Part shown: piece after piece, positions 46,853 through 55,915 of the stretch
How the letters are laid out: every line of letters begins with the position of its first letter
Numbering within the stretch: the first letter of the stretch is position 1
From: Bradyrhizobium diazoefficiens
GTDB taxonomy: Bacteria; Pseudomonadota; Alphaproteobacteria; Rhizobiales; Xanthobacteraceae
DNA: 64,000 nucleotides
Reading direction: 5' to 3'
Assembly (NCBI RefSeq): GCF_018129965.1
Contig: NZ_JAFCKW010000001.1
Coordinates: forward strand, 248,001 to 312,000
The notes under the pieces: model-generated
What the model saw: the letters and a program-made list of their open reading frames with translations, nothing else
Databases searched by the model: none
What the model was told of the DNA's origin: nothing
Position numbers and translations under genes: made by a program

Positions 46853-46857
46853 CGGGG

Positions 46858-47652
46858 TCAGACCGCGACTTCCGCTTTGATATGCGGATGCGGATCGTAG
46901 CCGACGAGTTCGAAATCCTCGAAGCAGAAGGAGAAGATGTCCTCCACATCGGGATTGATCCGCATCACCGGCAGCGGACGCGGTGCGCGGGTGAGCTGAA
47001 GCCTCGCCTGCTCCAGATGGTTCGAATAGAGATGCGTGTCGCCGAACGAATGCACGAAGTCGCCGGGCTTCAGGCCGGTGACCTGCGCGACCATCATCGT
47101 CAGCAGTGCGTAGGAGGCGATGTTGAAGGGCACGCCGAGGAAGACGTCCGCGGAGCGCTGATAGAGCTGGCACGACAGCTTGCCGTTGGCGACGTAGAAC
47201 TGGAACAGGCAGTGACACGGCGGCAGCGCCATCTTGTCGACCTCGGCCGGATTCCAGGCCGAGACGATCAGACGGCGCGAGTCCGGGTTGCGCTTGATCA
47301 TGTCGACGACGTTGGCGATCTGATCGATGCTGCGGCCGTCCGGCGCCGGCCAGGAGCGCCATTGATGGCCATAGACCGGGCCGAGATCGCCATTGGCGTC
47401 TGCCCACTCGTCCCATATGGTGACGCCGTTGTCGCGCAGATATTTGATGTTGGTGTCGCCCTTCAGGAACCACAACAGCTCATGCACGATCGCCTTCAGC
47501 GGCAAGCGCTTGGTGGTCAGCATCGGGAAGCCGGCGGACAGATTGAAGCGCATCTGATGGCCAAACACCGACAGCGTCCCGGTGCCGGTCCGGTCGGTCT
47601 TCTCGACGCCGTCTGATAGAATCCGCTCGAGCAGGTCCTGATACTGGTGCAT
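46858..47652 (-). CDS. thyA: Thymidylate synthase
   Basis: 264 residues, the same length as the E. coli enzyme when started at the ATG at 47652. Converts dUMP to dTMP using methylene-tetrahydrofolate. [21 protein letters not shown] near the N-terminus binds phosphate; the catalytic cysteine is the first Cys of [30 protein letters not shown] is also conserved. An in-frame ATG at 47694 is not needed. Confidence 0.97.
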   Translation of the reverse strand: MHQYQDLLERILSDGVEKTDRTGTGTLSVFGHQMRFNLSAGFPMLTTKRLPLKAIVHELLWFLKGDTNIKYLRDNGVTIWDEWADANGDLGPVYGHQWRSWPAPDGRSIDQIANVVDMIKRNPDSRRLIVSAWNPAEVDKMALPPCHCLFQFYVANGKLSCQLYQRSADVFLGVPFNIASYALLTMMVAQVTGLKPGDFVHSFGDTHLYSNHLEQARLQLTRAPRPLPVMRINPDVEDIFSFCFEDFELVGYDPHPHIKAEVAV

Positions 47653-47773
47653 GTGCCATAGAGCCTTTGGGAAGGGGGCGAATTTAATGGCCACCTCCTC
47701 GCCGCGACAGCGTCGATTCGCTGCGTCCCCCGATTATACCCGGAAAAATGAGCGTTCCCGCCGCAACCGACAA

Positions 47774-47797
47774 GGGGCGGAACTGATGTCCCGCCCC
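47774..47797 (-). terminator. Possible terminator after tctC
   Basis: GGGGCGG (47774-47780) and CCGCCCC (47791-47797) form a 7-bp stem 27 bp past the tctC-like stop. There is only a short T-run (TT) on the minus strand, so it is tentative. Confidence 0.4.
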
Positions 47798-47823
47798 CTC
47801 CCCTATCGGATTGAAAGTGCTTG

Positions 47824-48801
47824 CTAAGTTGCCGGCTTGAGCACCGGGGACCACTTCGCGATCTCGTTCTTGACCAGGGTCGCCAGCGCCTCCGGCGTCC
47901 GCTCCGCGGGACCCGGGATGACGCTGCCGAGTTCGAGCAGGCGCTTTTTCACGGTCTCGTCGTCGAGCGCCTTGAGGGCAGCGGCGTTCAGGCTCGCGAT
48001 GATCGCAGGCGAAGTTCCCTTCGGGGCGAACATCGCATTCCAGGCCTGGGCCTGGAATGCAGGCAGGCCGGCTTCCGCCGTGGTCGGCACGTTCGGCAAC
48101 GACGGGTTACGCTCCGCCGTTGCGATCGCATAGGCCTTGATGGTGCCGGCGTTGATCTGCGGCACGGCATTGACGATCTGGTCGCACATGTAGTCGACCT
48201 GCCCGGCCACCAGCGCATTCATCGCAGGGCCCGTGCCGTTGAAGGGCACGCCGACCGGCTTGACATCGAGGATGGCGTGCAGCAGCTCGCAGGAGACGTG
48301 CGAGACCGAGCCGATGCCGGCATGCGCCGCATTCACCTTCTCGGCATTGGCCTTCACATAGGCCACGAATTCCTCGAGGTCCTTCGGCGGAAAGTCCTTG
48401 CGCGCCAGGATCAGGATCGGCGTGCCCGCGAGCAGCGCGATCGGCTCGAAGTCCTTTTCCGGATGGTAGGCGAGCTTCGGATAGAGCGGCACCGACGCCG
48501 CATGCGTGCCCATATGGCCGGTGATGAGCGTGTAACCATCGTTGGCCGCGCGGGCGGCGCGCGCGGTCGCGGTGGTGCCGCCGGCGCCGACGACGTTCTC
48601 GATCACGATGCTCTGTCCGAGCGTCTGCGCCATATGCGAGGTGACGATGCGCGAGATCACGTCGGTCGGACCGCCGGCCGCGAACGGCACGATCATGGTG
48701 ATGCCGCGCGTCGGATAGGTCTGCGCCTTTGCCGGTGCGACAAAGGAGCACAGCGATGCCAGCACTGCTGCACCCGCAGCAATCGCGCGAATGGACGTCA
48801 T
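47824..48801 (-). CDS. tctC: Tripartite tricarboxylate transporter binding protein (TctC/Bug)
   Basis: 325 residues with a signal peptide ending near APAKAQTYP and the Bug marks YPTRGITMIVPFAAGGPTD, IENVVGAGGTTATA and GVPFNGTGPAMNALVAGQVDY. It would capture a tricarboxylate or other organic anion for TctAB, whose genes lie directly upstream. GGGGGAGACGAGAT sets the start at 48801. A terminator lies between tctA and this gene. Confidence 0.9.
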   Translation of the reverse strand: MTSIRAIAAGAAVLASLCSFVAPAKAQTYPTRGITMIVPFAAGGPTDVISRIVTSHMAQTLGQSIVIENVVGAGGTTATARAARAANDGYTLITGHMGTHAASVPLYPKLAYHPEKDFEPIALLAGTPILILARKDFPPKDLEEFVAYVKANAEKVNAAHAGIGSVSHVSCELLHAILDVKPVGVPFNGTGPAMNALVAGQVDYMCDQIVNAVPQINAGTIKAYAIATAERNPSLPNVPTTAEAGLPAFQAQAWNAMFAPKGTSPAIIASLNAAALKALDDETVKKRLLELGSVIPGPAERTPEALATLVKNEIAKWSPVLKPAT

Positions 48802-48825
48802 ATCTCGTCTCCCCCGGGACACAAA

Positions 48826-48850
48826 AATGCCGGCCGCAAGGGCCGGCATT
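48826..48850 (-). terminator. Terminator between tctA and tctC
   Basis: AATGCCGGCC (48826-48835) pairs with GGCCGGCATT (48841-48850) around a 5-base loop. On the minus strand it is followed by TTTTTGTG, so it ends or weakens tctBA transcription before tctC; on the plus strand TTTTC follows. Confidence 0.8.
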
Positions 48851-48918
48851 TTCATTTCACGAAGAGGTCACACAAGTCGATTGGACTTCCGAATGCGGCA
48901 CGCCGACGCAGGCGCGCC

Positions 48919-50433
48919 TCAGTTCTCGGATTCGGTGAAAACCTCGTCGCGCTTGGAGCGCAACGCGGGCAGCACCGTGAGCACCAGAAGGAAGGCCGCG
49001 ATCCCCAGCAGAACCGCCGACAGCGGACGCGTCAGGAACACGCTCCAGTCGCCGCGCGAGATCAGCAGCGCGCGGCGCAGATTCTCTTCCATCAGCGGTC
49101 CGAGCACCATGCCGAGCAGCAGCGGAGCCGGCTCGAAATCGTGCTTGATCAGCCAGTAGCCGACCAGACCGAAGATGCCTGCGAGGATGACGTCCACCGG
49201 CGCGTTGTTCACCGAGTAGATGCCGATCGCGCAGAAGATGACGATCGAGGGGAACATCAGCCGGTAAGGCACACGCAACAGTCGCACCCAAATGCCGACC
49301 AGCGGCAAGTTAATGATGATCAGCATCAGGTTGCCGATCCACATCGAGGCGATCATGCCCCAGACGAGATCAGGCTGCTTCTGCATCACCTGCGGGCCCG
49401 GCACGATGCCATGGATGGTCATCGCGCCCACCATCAGCGCCATCACCGCGTTCGGCGGGATGCCGAGCGTCAGCAGCGGAATGAAGGACGTCTGCGCCGC
49501 GGCGTTGTTGGCACTTTCCGGTGCCGCCACGCCCTCGATCGCCCCCCGGCCGAACCGCGACGGGTCCTTGGCGATCTTCTTCTCGAGCGTATAGGCAGCG
49601 AAGGACGCGATCACCGCGCCGCCGCCCGGCAGAATGCCGAGGATCGAGCCGAGGATCGTGCCGCGTACGATCGCAGGCGCCGAATCGACCAGGTCTTTTC
49701 TGGTCGGCATCAGGCCAGTGATCTTCTGCTGCACGAGATCGCGATTCATCTCGGCGCCGGCGTCGAGGTTGCGGATGATCTCGGCGAAGCCGAACACGCC
49801 CATCGCCACCGTCGCAAAGCCGAGACCGTCGGCAAGCTCCGGAATGTTGAAGGCCATGCGCGACGCGCCGGTCTCGATGTCCGAGCCGACCATCGAGAGC
49901 AGCAGGCCGAACACGATCATCGCGATCGCCTTCAGCACCGAGCCCTTGGCCAGCACGACCGCGAAGATCAGGCCGAGCACCATCAGCGAGAAATATTCGG
50001 CCGGACCGAACGCCAGCGCGAGCTTTGTCAGCGGCGCACCAAGCACGGCAATCAGCACCGTCGCGACGCAGCCGGCGAAGAACGAGCCGATCGCCGCAAT
50101 CGCCAGCGCCGGGCCGGCGCGGCCCTGCTTGGCCATCTGGTGACCATCGATGGCGGTGACGACCGATGTCGCCTCGCCTGGGATGTTGACCAGGATCGAC
50201 GTGGTCGAGCCGCCATACTGGGCGCCGTAATAGATGCCGGCGAGCATGATCAGCGCGCCCACCGGCGGCAGACCGAACGTGATTGGCAGCAGCATCGCGA
50301 CCGTCGCGATGGTGCCGATGCCGGGGAGAACACCGACCAGCGTACCGACGAGGGCGCCGATCAGGCACATCAGGAGATTGATCGGCGAGAACGCGACGGC
50401 GAAGCCGTGAGCGAGGTTTGCAAAGAGCTCCAT
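48919..50433 (-). CDS. tctA: Tripartite tricarboxylate transporter large membrane subunit
   Basis: 504 residues, about 11-12 membrane helices. The signature segments LVGVLPGIGTIATVAMLLP and YYGAQYGGSTTSILVNIPGEA near the N-terminus and ILGILPGGGAVIASF in the middle are typical of TctA. It is the sodium-coupled transport subunit. Starts 7 bp after tctB. Confidence 0.96.
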   Translation of the reverse strand: MELFANLAHGFAVAFSPINLLMCLIGALVGTLVGVLPGIGTIATVAMLLPITFGLPPVGALIMLAGIYYGAQYGGSTTSILVNIPGEATSVVTAIDGHQMAKQGRAGPALAIAAIGSFFAGCVATVLIAVLGAPLTKLALAFGPAEYFSLMVLGLIFAVVLAKGSVLKAIAMIVFGLLLSMVGSDIETGASRMAFNIPELADGLGFATVAMGVFGFAEIIRNLDAGAEMNRDLVQQKITGLMPTRKDLVDSAPAIVRGTILGSILGILPGGGAVIASFAAYTLEKKIAKDPSRFGRGAIEGVAAPESANNAAAQTSFIPLLTLGIPPNAVMALMVGAMTIHGIVPGPQVMQKQPDLVWGMIASMWIGNLMLIIINLPLVGIWVRLLRVPYRLMFPSIVIFCAIGIYSVNNAPVDVILAGIFGLVGYWLIKHDFEPAPLLLGMVLGPLMEENLRRALLISRGDWSVFLTRPLSAVLLGIAAFLLVLTVLPALRSKRDEVFTESEN

Positions 50434-50440
50434 TACAGCC

Positions 50441-51202
50441 TCACTGAACCAGGAAACGCGGGAACATCGGCATCGGCAGCCCGAGCACGTAGGGGAAGAG
50501 CAGCGCGCAGCCCAGTGTCAGGCAGGCCCCGACGATGATCGTTTCGACCCAGCGGGTCTCATGCGTGCCCATCGCCGCGATCAGGAAGCTCGTGAAGGCC
50601 GAAACCACGACCCCGAGTGGGCGGATCGCCAGGGCGAAGAACACGATCGAGGCCATCACGAACAGCGGCCCGCGCCAGGAATAATGCGCCATCGACGGTC
50701 CGTCGGTCAGCAGTCCCGTCAACGCGATGGCGGCGCCAAGCCCGACCAGCAATCCGCCGAACATCCTTGGCGCGGTACCAGCGCCGAAGGAGAAGCCGCG
50801 CATTCCCTGCAAATCGCTGGAGGCCCACAGCGCGAACAGCGCGAGCGCCATCAGAACGATCCCGCCGACATAGTCCTGTGCCGACCGGATGGTCATGAAC
50901 AGCGTGACGATCGCCACTGCAAAGATTGGATAGGAATAGATCAGCGCCAGCAGCACATCCGATGACGCCTTCTTGGTGTCACCGCCGATCGATCCGATCA
51001 GCGCCCCCGGGGCGCCCGCGACCAGCGCGGTGGCGTGGCTGATCAGGACGGTAGCCGGCCCGCGTCCCGCGCCCCAGCCGAAAATAGTCCCGATCGACCA
51101 GATGAATTCGAAAATCTGCGGCGCGACGGCCAGCAGACAAAAGCCGATCGCCACCGACGTGTTTCGGGTGGCTGTCGCTGAGTGGCCCATCGTATCGGCC
51201 AT
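50441..51202 (-). CDS. tctB: Tripartite tricarboxylate transporter small membrane subunit
   Basis: 253 residues, longer than a typical TctB (about 150-170). The C-terminal part has the four-helix TctB pattern (FSFGAGTAPRMFGGLLVGLGAAI and RPLGVVVSAFTSFLIAAMG). The extra N-terminal ~90 residues contain another two or three helices (VAIGFCLLAVAPQIFEF and others). First gene of the tctBA pair. Confidence 0.85.
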   Translation of the reverse strand: MADTMGHSATATRNTSVAIGFCLLAVAPQIFEFIWSIGTIFGWGAGRGPATVLISHATALVAGAPGALIGSIGGDTKKASSDVLLALIYSYPIFAVAIVTLFMTIRSAQDYVGGIVLMALALFALWASSDLQGMRGFSFGAGTAPRMFGGLLVGLGAAIALTGLLTDGPSMAHYSWRGPLFVMASIVFFALAIRPLGVVVSAFTSFLIAAMGTHETRWVETIIVGACLTLGCALLFPYVLGLPMPMFPRFLVQ

Positions 51203-51295
51203 GCATGTCTCCTCCGCGACTCTTAAGTCACGAGCACTGTTGTTCTAATCGGCTTGGAAGTTGATCCCCTCGCCCGGCTCACTGCCTAGCGATTT

Positions 51296-51829
51296 TCATT
51301 GCACAATGCCAGCAAAACCCAACAGGCCCCCGGCGAGCAGAAGCCACAGTGGATTGACGCGCGAGACGGCGGCGATCACCGCAACCGTCGCGGTCAGGAG
51401 CAGTGCAGCAATGCTGCGATCGGTGGACTGGGCCAGGATCAGAGCACTCGCCGCCATCAATCCTATCGAGAGCGGAACGAGTGCAGCCTGAATCAGGCTG
51501 GGCCAGCGCGATCGGCTCGGCCGGCTCAGGAGACGGCTGACATAATAGGCAAGCAGCGCCGTCGGCAGGCACATGGCCAGCGTTGCCGCCAGCGCCCCGG
51601 GGATTCCGGCGACGGTATAGCCGATTAACGTCACAATAAGCACGTTCGGACCTGGCGAGAGTTGCGCGATCGCATAGGCGTCGGCGAACTGCTTCTCGCT
51701 CATCCAGTGGTGCACATCGACCGCGATGCGATGCATCTCGGGGACGGCCGCCGCGGCGCCGCCGACCGCGAACAGCGACATCAAACCAAAGGTGGAGATC
51801 AGCGCCCAGATCGGGTTCTGGTTGTTCAT
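51296..51829 (-). CDS. Chromate transporter, half-size subunit
   Basis: 177 residues, one Chromate_transp domain: FGLMSLFAVGGAAAAVPEM, then SEKQFADAYAIAQLSPGPNVLI and a set of helices. In the two-gene (short-chain) CHR type, the two halves work together. It overlaps the neighbouring half gene by 4 bp. Export of chromate is the known family role; other anions are possible. Confidence 0.9.
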   Translation of the reverse strand: MNNQNPIWALISTFGLMSLFAVGGAAAAVPEMHRIAVDVHHWMSEKQFADAYAIAQLSPGPNVLIVTLIGYTVAGIPGALAATLAMCLPTALLAYYVSRLLSRPSRSRWPSLIQAALVPLSIGLMAASALILAQSTDRSIAALLLTATVAVIAAVSRVNPLWLLLAGGLLGFAGIVQ

Positions 51830-52443
51830 GCTGCTACTTTCCGCCGCACCAGGAAGGTCACGCCGATGCTGACCGGAATCGCGACCAGCAGCACCTCCTG
51901 AAGCGGCAGGCGGAGCACGCCGATGGCGGCGAACACGCCGAGCATCAGGATGAGCGCGGCGACATCCACCCGCTTGAGCAGCGGCGTCATCATGCGGAAA
52001 ACCACTGCGATCAGGAGGCCGACCGCCGCACAGGAGATGCCTGCGAGACTGCGCCGCAGCACATCTACGTCGCCGAACCGGGCGTAGATGATGGCAAGCA
52101 CCATCATGATCAGCGTCGGTGGCAACAACAGCCCAGTGAAGGCGGCAACCCCGCCTGCAATCCCGCGCAGCCGCGCCCCGAACACCATCGACAGATTGAC
52201 GATGTTGGGCCCGGGCAGGAAATGGCAGAGCGCGAAGGTCTCGTTGAACTCGTCCGCCGTCATCCAGCGGTGCTGATCGACGATGGCTTGCCGGGCAAAC
52301 ACCAGCACCCCGCCGAAACCGGCCAGCGACATCCGGGCAAAAGCCAGGAACAGCGCGCCCAGGCTGGGCGTCTCGCTGTGGGCGACGGGAAGGTCCGGCT
52401 CTTGATCTGTCTCTTGAGCGGCCGGTGCCGAATCCTTGGACAT
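51826..52443 (-). CDS. Chromate transporter, half-size subunit
   Basis: 205 residues, the other Chromate_transp half: FARMSLAGFGGVLVFARQ, TADEFNETFALCHFLPGPNIVNL and several further helices; a hydrophilic N-terminal ~28 residues precede the first. Read together with the next gene it makes a complete two-subunit CHR transporter. Upstream lies the permuted ssrA gene on the opposite strand. Confidence 0.9.
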   Translation of the reverse strand: MSKDSAPAAQETDQEPDLPVAHSETPSLGALFLAFARMSLAGFGGVLVFARQAIVDQHRWMTADEFNETFALCHFLPGPNIVNLSMVFGARLRGIAGGVAAFTGLLLPPTLIMMVLAIIYARFGDVDVLRRSLAGISCAAVGLLIAVVFRMMTPLLKRVDVAALILMLGVFAAIGVLRLPLQEVLLVAIPVSIGVTFLVRRKVAA

Positions 52444-52541
52444 GTCAGGAGCTTAGAACGCAGGCGGCGGTGTGGCCAAGATCATACCGGGGCCGCCCGG
52501 AACCTATCCAAAGGGAACCGCGGGATCCCTGCTCGAAACAC

Positions 52542-52571
52542 CTGTCATTTGAAACCTTTGCCCCCTATATT
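52542..52571 (+). promoter_or_regulatory. Probable promoter of ssrA
   Basis: CTGTCA (52542-52547) and TATATT (52566-52571) with an 18-bp spacer resemble a sigma-70 promoter, 20 bp or so before the tmRNA acceptor piece. Confidence 0.5.
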
Positions 52572-52587
52572 GGGGGTGCCGGTTCGC

Positions 52588-52915
52588 CGGCTATGGAAAT
52601 AAACGGTCGTCGCAATAAACCATTCGGACCCGGGGGCGGTACCCGGCGCCTCCACCAAAGCTCATCGTTCGGCGGGCTTGGCCCACCGACAGGTGAGCTT
52701 CGGCGGGGGCGAAATAGGATCGACGAGGGCGTAAAGGGCGAACTTTTTCCCGGTATTGTTCCGCCGTTATCGGGCTATGCAATAGTTGCCAACGACAACT
52801 TTGCTCCGGTTGCTCAGGCTGCGTAACGCAGTTTGAAAGACCATTCTGAAGTCCTAACGGGTTAAGCTCCGTTAGGCGGGGTTCGGAGGCACCTGGCAAC
52901 AGAAGCCTCCACTTA
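52588..52915 (+). ncRNA. ssrA: Circularly permuted two-piece tmRNA
   Basis: Rescues stalled ribosomes and tags the unfinished protein. The order is permuted as in alphaproteobacteria: first the acceptor piece, ending CGCCTCC-A-CCA at 52647-52657 with encoded CCA; then a loop to be removed (52658-52704, with AAGCTCA/TGAGCTT arms); then the coding piece, whose GGGGGCG (52705-52711) pairs all 7 bases with the acceptor CGCCTCC. The resume codon region begins GCC at 52788 and encodes ANDNFAPVAQAA followed by TAA (52824-52826). A closing hairpin GGAGGC/GCCTCC lies near 52886-52910. Outer ends are approximate. Confidence 0.93.
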
Positions 52916-53027
52916 CCTTCTAATTCATTCCCGGCGGGGACTCCTGCTGACCCGCCAGGCGCGGTACTATTGCGGCTTGGCGAGTCGGGCCGGCAGGGCC
53001 CAGCTCCTGGAATGCAACAGGACCACC

Positions 53028-53546
53028 ATGGCGACCGATCATATCCGATACGATGTACTGGCCCGCGACGCGCTGCGCGGCGTGCTGCGGAAGGTGCTGA
53101 CCGATGCCGCGTCCCATGGACTGCCGGGCGAGCATCATTTCTTCATCACCTTCGTGTCGAAGGCCGACGGGGTGAAGATCTCGCCGCGGCTGCTCGCACA
53201 ATATCCGGAAGAGATGACGATCATTCTCCAGCACCAGTTCTGGGACCTGACCGTGCTCGAGGACCGTTTCGAGGTTGGCCTGTCCTTCGGCGGCATTCCG
53301 GAGCGGCTGATCGTGCCGTTCAGCGCCATCAAGAGCTTCCTCGATCCCTCCGTGAAATTCGGCCTCCAGTTCGACACCTCCGATGTCGCCGAGGTCGCGA
53401 CTGAGACGTTGCCTGCAGCTCCCGCACCGTCGGCGGTCGCGGCGCCGGCAACCGACCCTGAAACCGCAGACAGCACGGATGAGCCGGCGGCCCCGAACCA
53501 GGGCGGCGCCGAAGTCGTGCGGCTCGATCGTTTTCGCAAGAAATAA
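53028..53546 (+). CDS. sspB: SspB, ClpXP adaptor for ssrA-tagged proteins
   Basis: 172 residues. Binds the tmRNA tag and hands tagged proteins to ClpXP. The folded domain (residues ~1-115) shows the alpha-type SspB pattern HHFFITFVSKADGVKISPRLL, EEMTIILQHQFWDLTVLEDRFEV split near residue 65, and IPERLIVPFSAIKSFLDPSVKFGLQF; a Pro/Ala-rich linker then leads to a short conserved C-terminal tail (VVRLDRFRKK), expected to dock on ClpX. Directly downstream of ssrA. Start chosen at 53028, where the family sequence begins. Confidence 0.95.
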   Translation: MATDHIRYDVLARDALRGVLRKVLTDAASHGLPGEHHFFITFVSKADGVKISPRLLAQYPEEMTIILQHQFWDLTVLEDRFEVGLSFGGIPERLIVPFSAIKSFLDPSVKFGLQFDTSDVAEVATETLPAAPAPSAVAAPATDPETADSTDEPAAPNQGGAEVVRLDRFRKK

Positions 53547-53647
53547 TCTAGGTTGGGCACGAAGCCGTCGCGCCCGGGCGAACTGCCTATATAGAAGAGC
53601 ACATGAACAGGCCGCGCGGCGTTTGGCGCGGCAGAATGGATGTGCTC

Positions 53648-55084
53648 ATGGCCAAAACTGTCCGCTCCAAGCCGACCCGATCAAAGACCGCCCGCCCCGC
53701 CACCCGCATCGAGACCGACAGCTTCGGTCCGATCGAGGTCCCCGCCGATCGCTATTGGGGAGCGCAGACCGAGCGCTCGCGCCAGAATTTCCGCATCGGC
53801 ATCGATCGCATGCCGATCTCGCTCGTACACGCGCTCGGCATCGTCAAGCTCGCGGCCGCGCAGTCCAACCAGGAGCTCGGCCTGCTCGACCAGCGCCGCG
53901 CCAACGCCATCATCCGCGCCGCGCGCGAGGTGATCGAGGGCAAGCTGGACGACCATTTTCCGCTCGTGGTGTGGCAGACCGGCTCGGGCACCCAGAGCAA
54001 CATGAACCTCAACGAGGTGATCGCCAACCGCGCCAATGAACTGCTCGGCGGCGAACTCGGCGCCAAGAAGCCGGTACATCCCAACGATCACGTCAACATG
54101 AGCCAGTCGTCGAACGACTCGTTCCCGACCGCCATGCATATCGCGGCCGCAAGCCGCATCCATGATGATCTCGTCCCGGCCCTCGGCGAACTGCTCCGCG
54201 CGCTGCGCAAGAAGGAGAAGGCGTTCGCAAGGATCGTCAAGATCGGACGAACCCACACCCAGGACGCCACGCCACTGACGCTCGGGCAGGAATTCTCCGG
54301 CTATGCCGCGCAGGTCGACAGCGGCATCGCCCGGCTGAAGGTCGCGGTGAAGGAGCTCTATCCGCTGGCGCAGGGCGGCACCGCCGTCGGCACCGGTCTC
54401 AATTCGAGCCCGCGCTTTGCAAAACTGTTCGCAAAGCACGTGGCCCGTATCACCAGGCTCCCCTTCACCAGCGCGGCCAACAAATTCGAGGCGCTGGCCT
54501 CGAACGATGCCTACGTGCTGGCGCACGGCGCCATCAATTCGGTCGCAACGGGCCTGTTCAAGATCGCCAACGACATCCGCCTGCTGGGATCGGGCCCGCG
54601 TTCGGGGCTCGGCGAGCTGATCCTTCCGGAGAACGAACCCGGCTCCTCGATCATGCCGGGCAAGGTCAATCCGACCCAGTGCGAGGCGATGACCATGGTG
54701 TGCTGCCAGGTGTTCGGCAATCACACCGCCATTACGGTTGCCGGCAGCCAGGGCCATTTCGAGCTCAACGTCTACAAGCCGGTGCTGGCCTACAACATGC
54801 TGCACTCGATCCGCCTGATGGCAGACGCCGCGCGTTCTTTCACCGAGCATTGCGTCAGCGGCATTCGCGCCGACGAGACGCGGATCAAGGAGCTGATGCA
54901 GCGCTCGCTGATGCTGGTGACGGCGCTGGCCCCGAAGATCGGCTACGACAACGCCGCCAAAGTGGCCAAGACCGCGCATGCCAACGGCACCACGCTGAAG
55001 GAGGAGGCGCTGCGTCTCGGCTTCGTCTCCGCGGACGAGTTCGATCGCCTCGTGCGGCCGGAGAAGATGACGCGCCCCGGGTAA
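53648..55084 (+). CDS. fumC: Fumarase class II
   Basis: 478 residues from the ATG at 53648. Interconverts fumarate and malate in the TCA cycle without an iron-sulfur cluster. The signature [11 protein letters not shown] is present with [14 protein letters not shown] and [14 protein letters not shown]. In-frame ATGs at 53603 and 53636 would add a basic tail not needed by the family. Confidence 0.96.
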   Translation: MAKTVRSKPTRSKTARPATRIETDSFGPIEVPADRYWGAQTERSRQNFRIGIDRMPISLVHALGIVKLAAAQSNQELGLLDQRRANAIIRAAREVIEGKLDDHFPLVVWQTGSGTQSNMNLNEVIANRANELLGGELGAKKPVHPNDHVNMSQSSNDSFPTAMHIAAASRIHDDLVPALGELLRALRKKEKAFARIVKIGRTHTQDATPLTLGQEFSGYAAQVDSGIARLKVAVKELYPLAQGGTAVGTGLNSSPRFAKLFAKHVARITRLPFTSAANKFEALASNDAYVLAHGAINSVATGLFKIANDIRLLGSGPRSGLGELILPENEPGSSIMPGKVNPTQCEAMTMVCCQVFGNHTAITVAGSQGHFELNVYKPVLAYNMLHSIRLMADAARSFTEHCVSGIRADETRIKELMQRSLMLVTALAPKIGYDNAAKVAKTAHANGTTLKEEALRLGFVSADEFDRLVRPEKMTRPG

Positions 55085-55360
55085 TTCCGGATTCCGATAG
55101 TCATCCGTAATGATACGGAGCCCTGAAGGTCATAAATATGAGGCCGGAAGGACAGGATTTGATTACCGTCAATATCGCTGAGGGATGACGTGCTACGATA
55201 GGCTGATCAGCCCTTGGCGGAGCGAAATTCATCGTTTTGATGGCCCGCGGGGCCGATTGACGAGGACGAGCGAATGGCGATCAAGTCTGGGGCGCAAGGC
55301 GGCGCCTTGTTTCTGGGAGTTTCATCCTGCCTGAAGAGGAACGGATGATGGAGACACCGC

Positions 55361-55549
55361 ATGGGGAACGTCATCAACCTGAATCGTTTCAGGAAGCGCG
55401 CCGAACGGGAAGCCTCGGCGAAGCAGGCGGACGCCAATCGGGCGAAGTTCGGCCGCACCAAGGCGGACCGCTCGGCGGAGGAGACGCGCGCGGACCAGGC
55501 GAAATCGCATCTGGACCAGCACCGGATCGATCGCGAGGATCAGCCATGA
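55361..55549 (+). CDS. DUF4169-family small protein
   Basis: 62 residues, very basic and helical: NVINLNRFRKRAEREASAKQ, then ANRAKFGRTKADRSAEE and LDQHRID. This matches the DUF4169 pattern (INL..xRK.R near the start, N+xxxFGRTKxER in the middle). Function unknown. Its stop overlaps the next gene's start (ATGA). The 276-bp gap before it shows only a weak CCGTA/TACGG hairpin. Confidence 0.85.
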   Translation: MGNVINLNRFRKRAEREASAKQADANRAKFGRTKADRSAEETRADQAKSHLDQHRIDREDQP

Positions 55550-55800
55550 AGTCGCCCGTCGTGAAACGATCGATCGTCGTCGCCGGGCACAAGACCAGCG
55601 TCAGCCTGGAAGAGGCGTTCTGGAACGGCATGAAGGAGATCTCGGGCTTGCGCAACATGACGCTGTCCGAGCTCGTCGGCGAAATCGACGGCAACCGCCA
55701 GCAGGGCAATCTGTCCTCAGCGATCCGCCTGTTCGTCCTCGACTACTTCAAAACCCGCGCCATGGCCGCCATCCAGGCGGACAAGGTTCCGGCCCAGTAG
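55546..55800 (+). CDS. Ribbon-helix-helix domain protein
   Basis: 84 residues. A short strand (VVKRSIVVAGHKTSVSLEEAFW) is followed by two helices (GMKEISGLRNMTLSELVGEID and LSSAIRLFVLDYFKTRA), the layout of the RHH_4 group, so it probably binds DNA as a dimer. Coupled to the DUF4169 gene by a 4-bp overlap; the pair is common in rhizobia. Target unknown. Confidence 0.85.
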   Translation: MKSPVVKRSIVVAGHKTSVSLEEAFWNGMKEISGLRNMTLSELVGEIDGNRQQGNLSSAIRLFVLDYFKTRAMAAIQADKVPAQ

Positions 55801-55804
55801 CCGC

Positions 55805-55829
55805 CGGGGCGTTGTCCTGCAACGCCCCG
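55805..55829 (+). terminator. Terminator-like hairpin after the RHH gene
   Basis: A perfect 10-bp stem (CGGGGCGTTG, 55805-55814, with its complement at 55820-55829) starts 5 bp past the RHH stop. It lacks a long T-run, so it may be weak. It separates the pair from feoAB. Confidence 0.55.
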
Positions 55830-55837
55830 CCGCGCAC

Positions 55838-55854
55838 TTTAAAATCGCTCTAAG
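55838..55854 (+). promoter_or_regulatory. Candidate iron-control (Irr/ICE-like) element upstream of feoA
   Basis: TTTAAAATCGCTCTAAG is close to the shape TTTAGAA-N3-TTCTAAA used by Irr in rhizobia (most positions match in each half). It lies 60-75 bp before feoA. The match is from memory and imperfect. Confidence 0.4.
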
Positions 55855-55888
55855 GTGCAGCTTCGGCGAGCGAGCGAGCTTGACCTCG

Positions 55889-55915
55889 ATGCCCTGCATT
55901 GAAAATACAGGGCAT
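55889..55915 (+). repeat. Inverted repeat across the feoA start codon
   Basis: ATGCCCTG (55889-55896) and CAGGGCAT (55908-55915) are perfect 8-base complements with an 11-base spacer; the second arm includes the first two bases of the feoA ATG. As RNA it would fold over the start site; as DNA it looks like an operator. Either way it could control feoAB. Confidence 0.55.

Noticed and set aside
47821..50538. 905-codon plus-strand open frame over tctC and tctA
   Set aside because: Same effect: low-complexity Arg/Asp/His-rich translation antisense to two clear transporter genes.
52425..52826. 133-codon ORF that ends in the tmRNA tag
   Set aside because: The tag is read by ribosomes switching to tmRNA; the upstream part is structural RNA sequence, not protein.
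55880..55908. TTGACC and AAATAC as a promoter directly over the feoA start
   Set aside because: The -10 match is only two of six bases; kept only as an inverted repeat.
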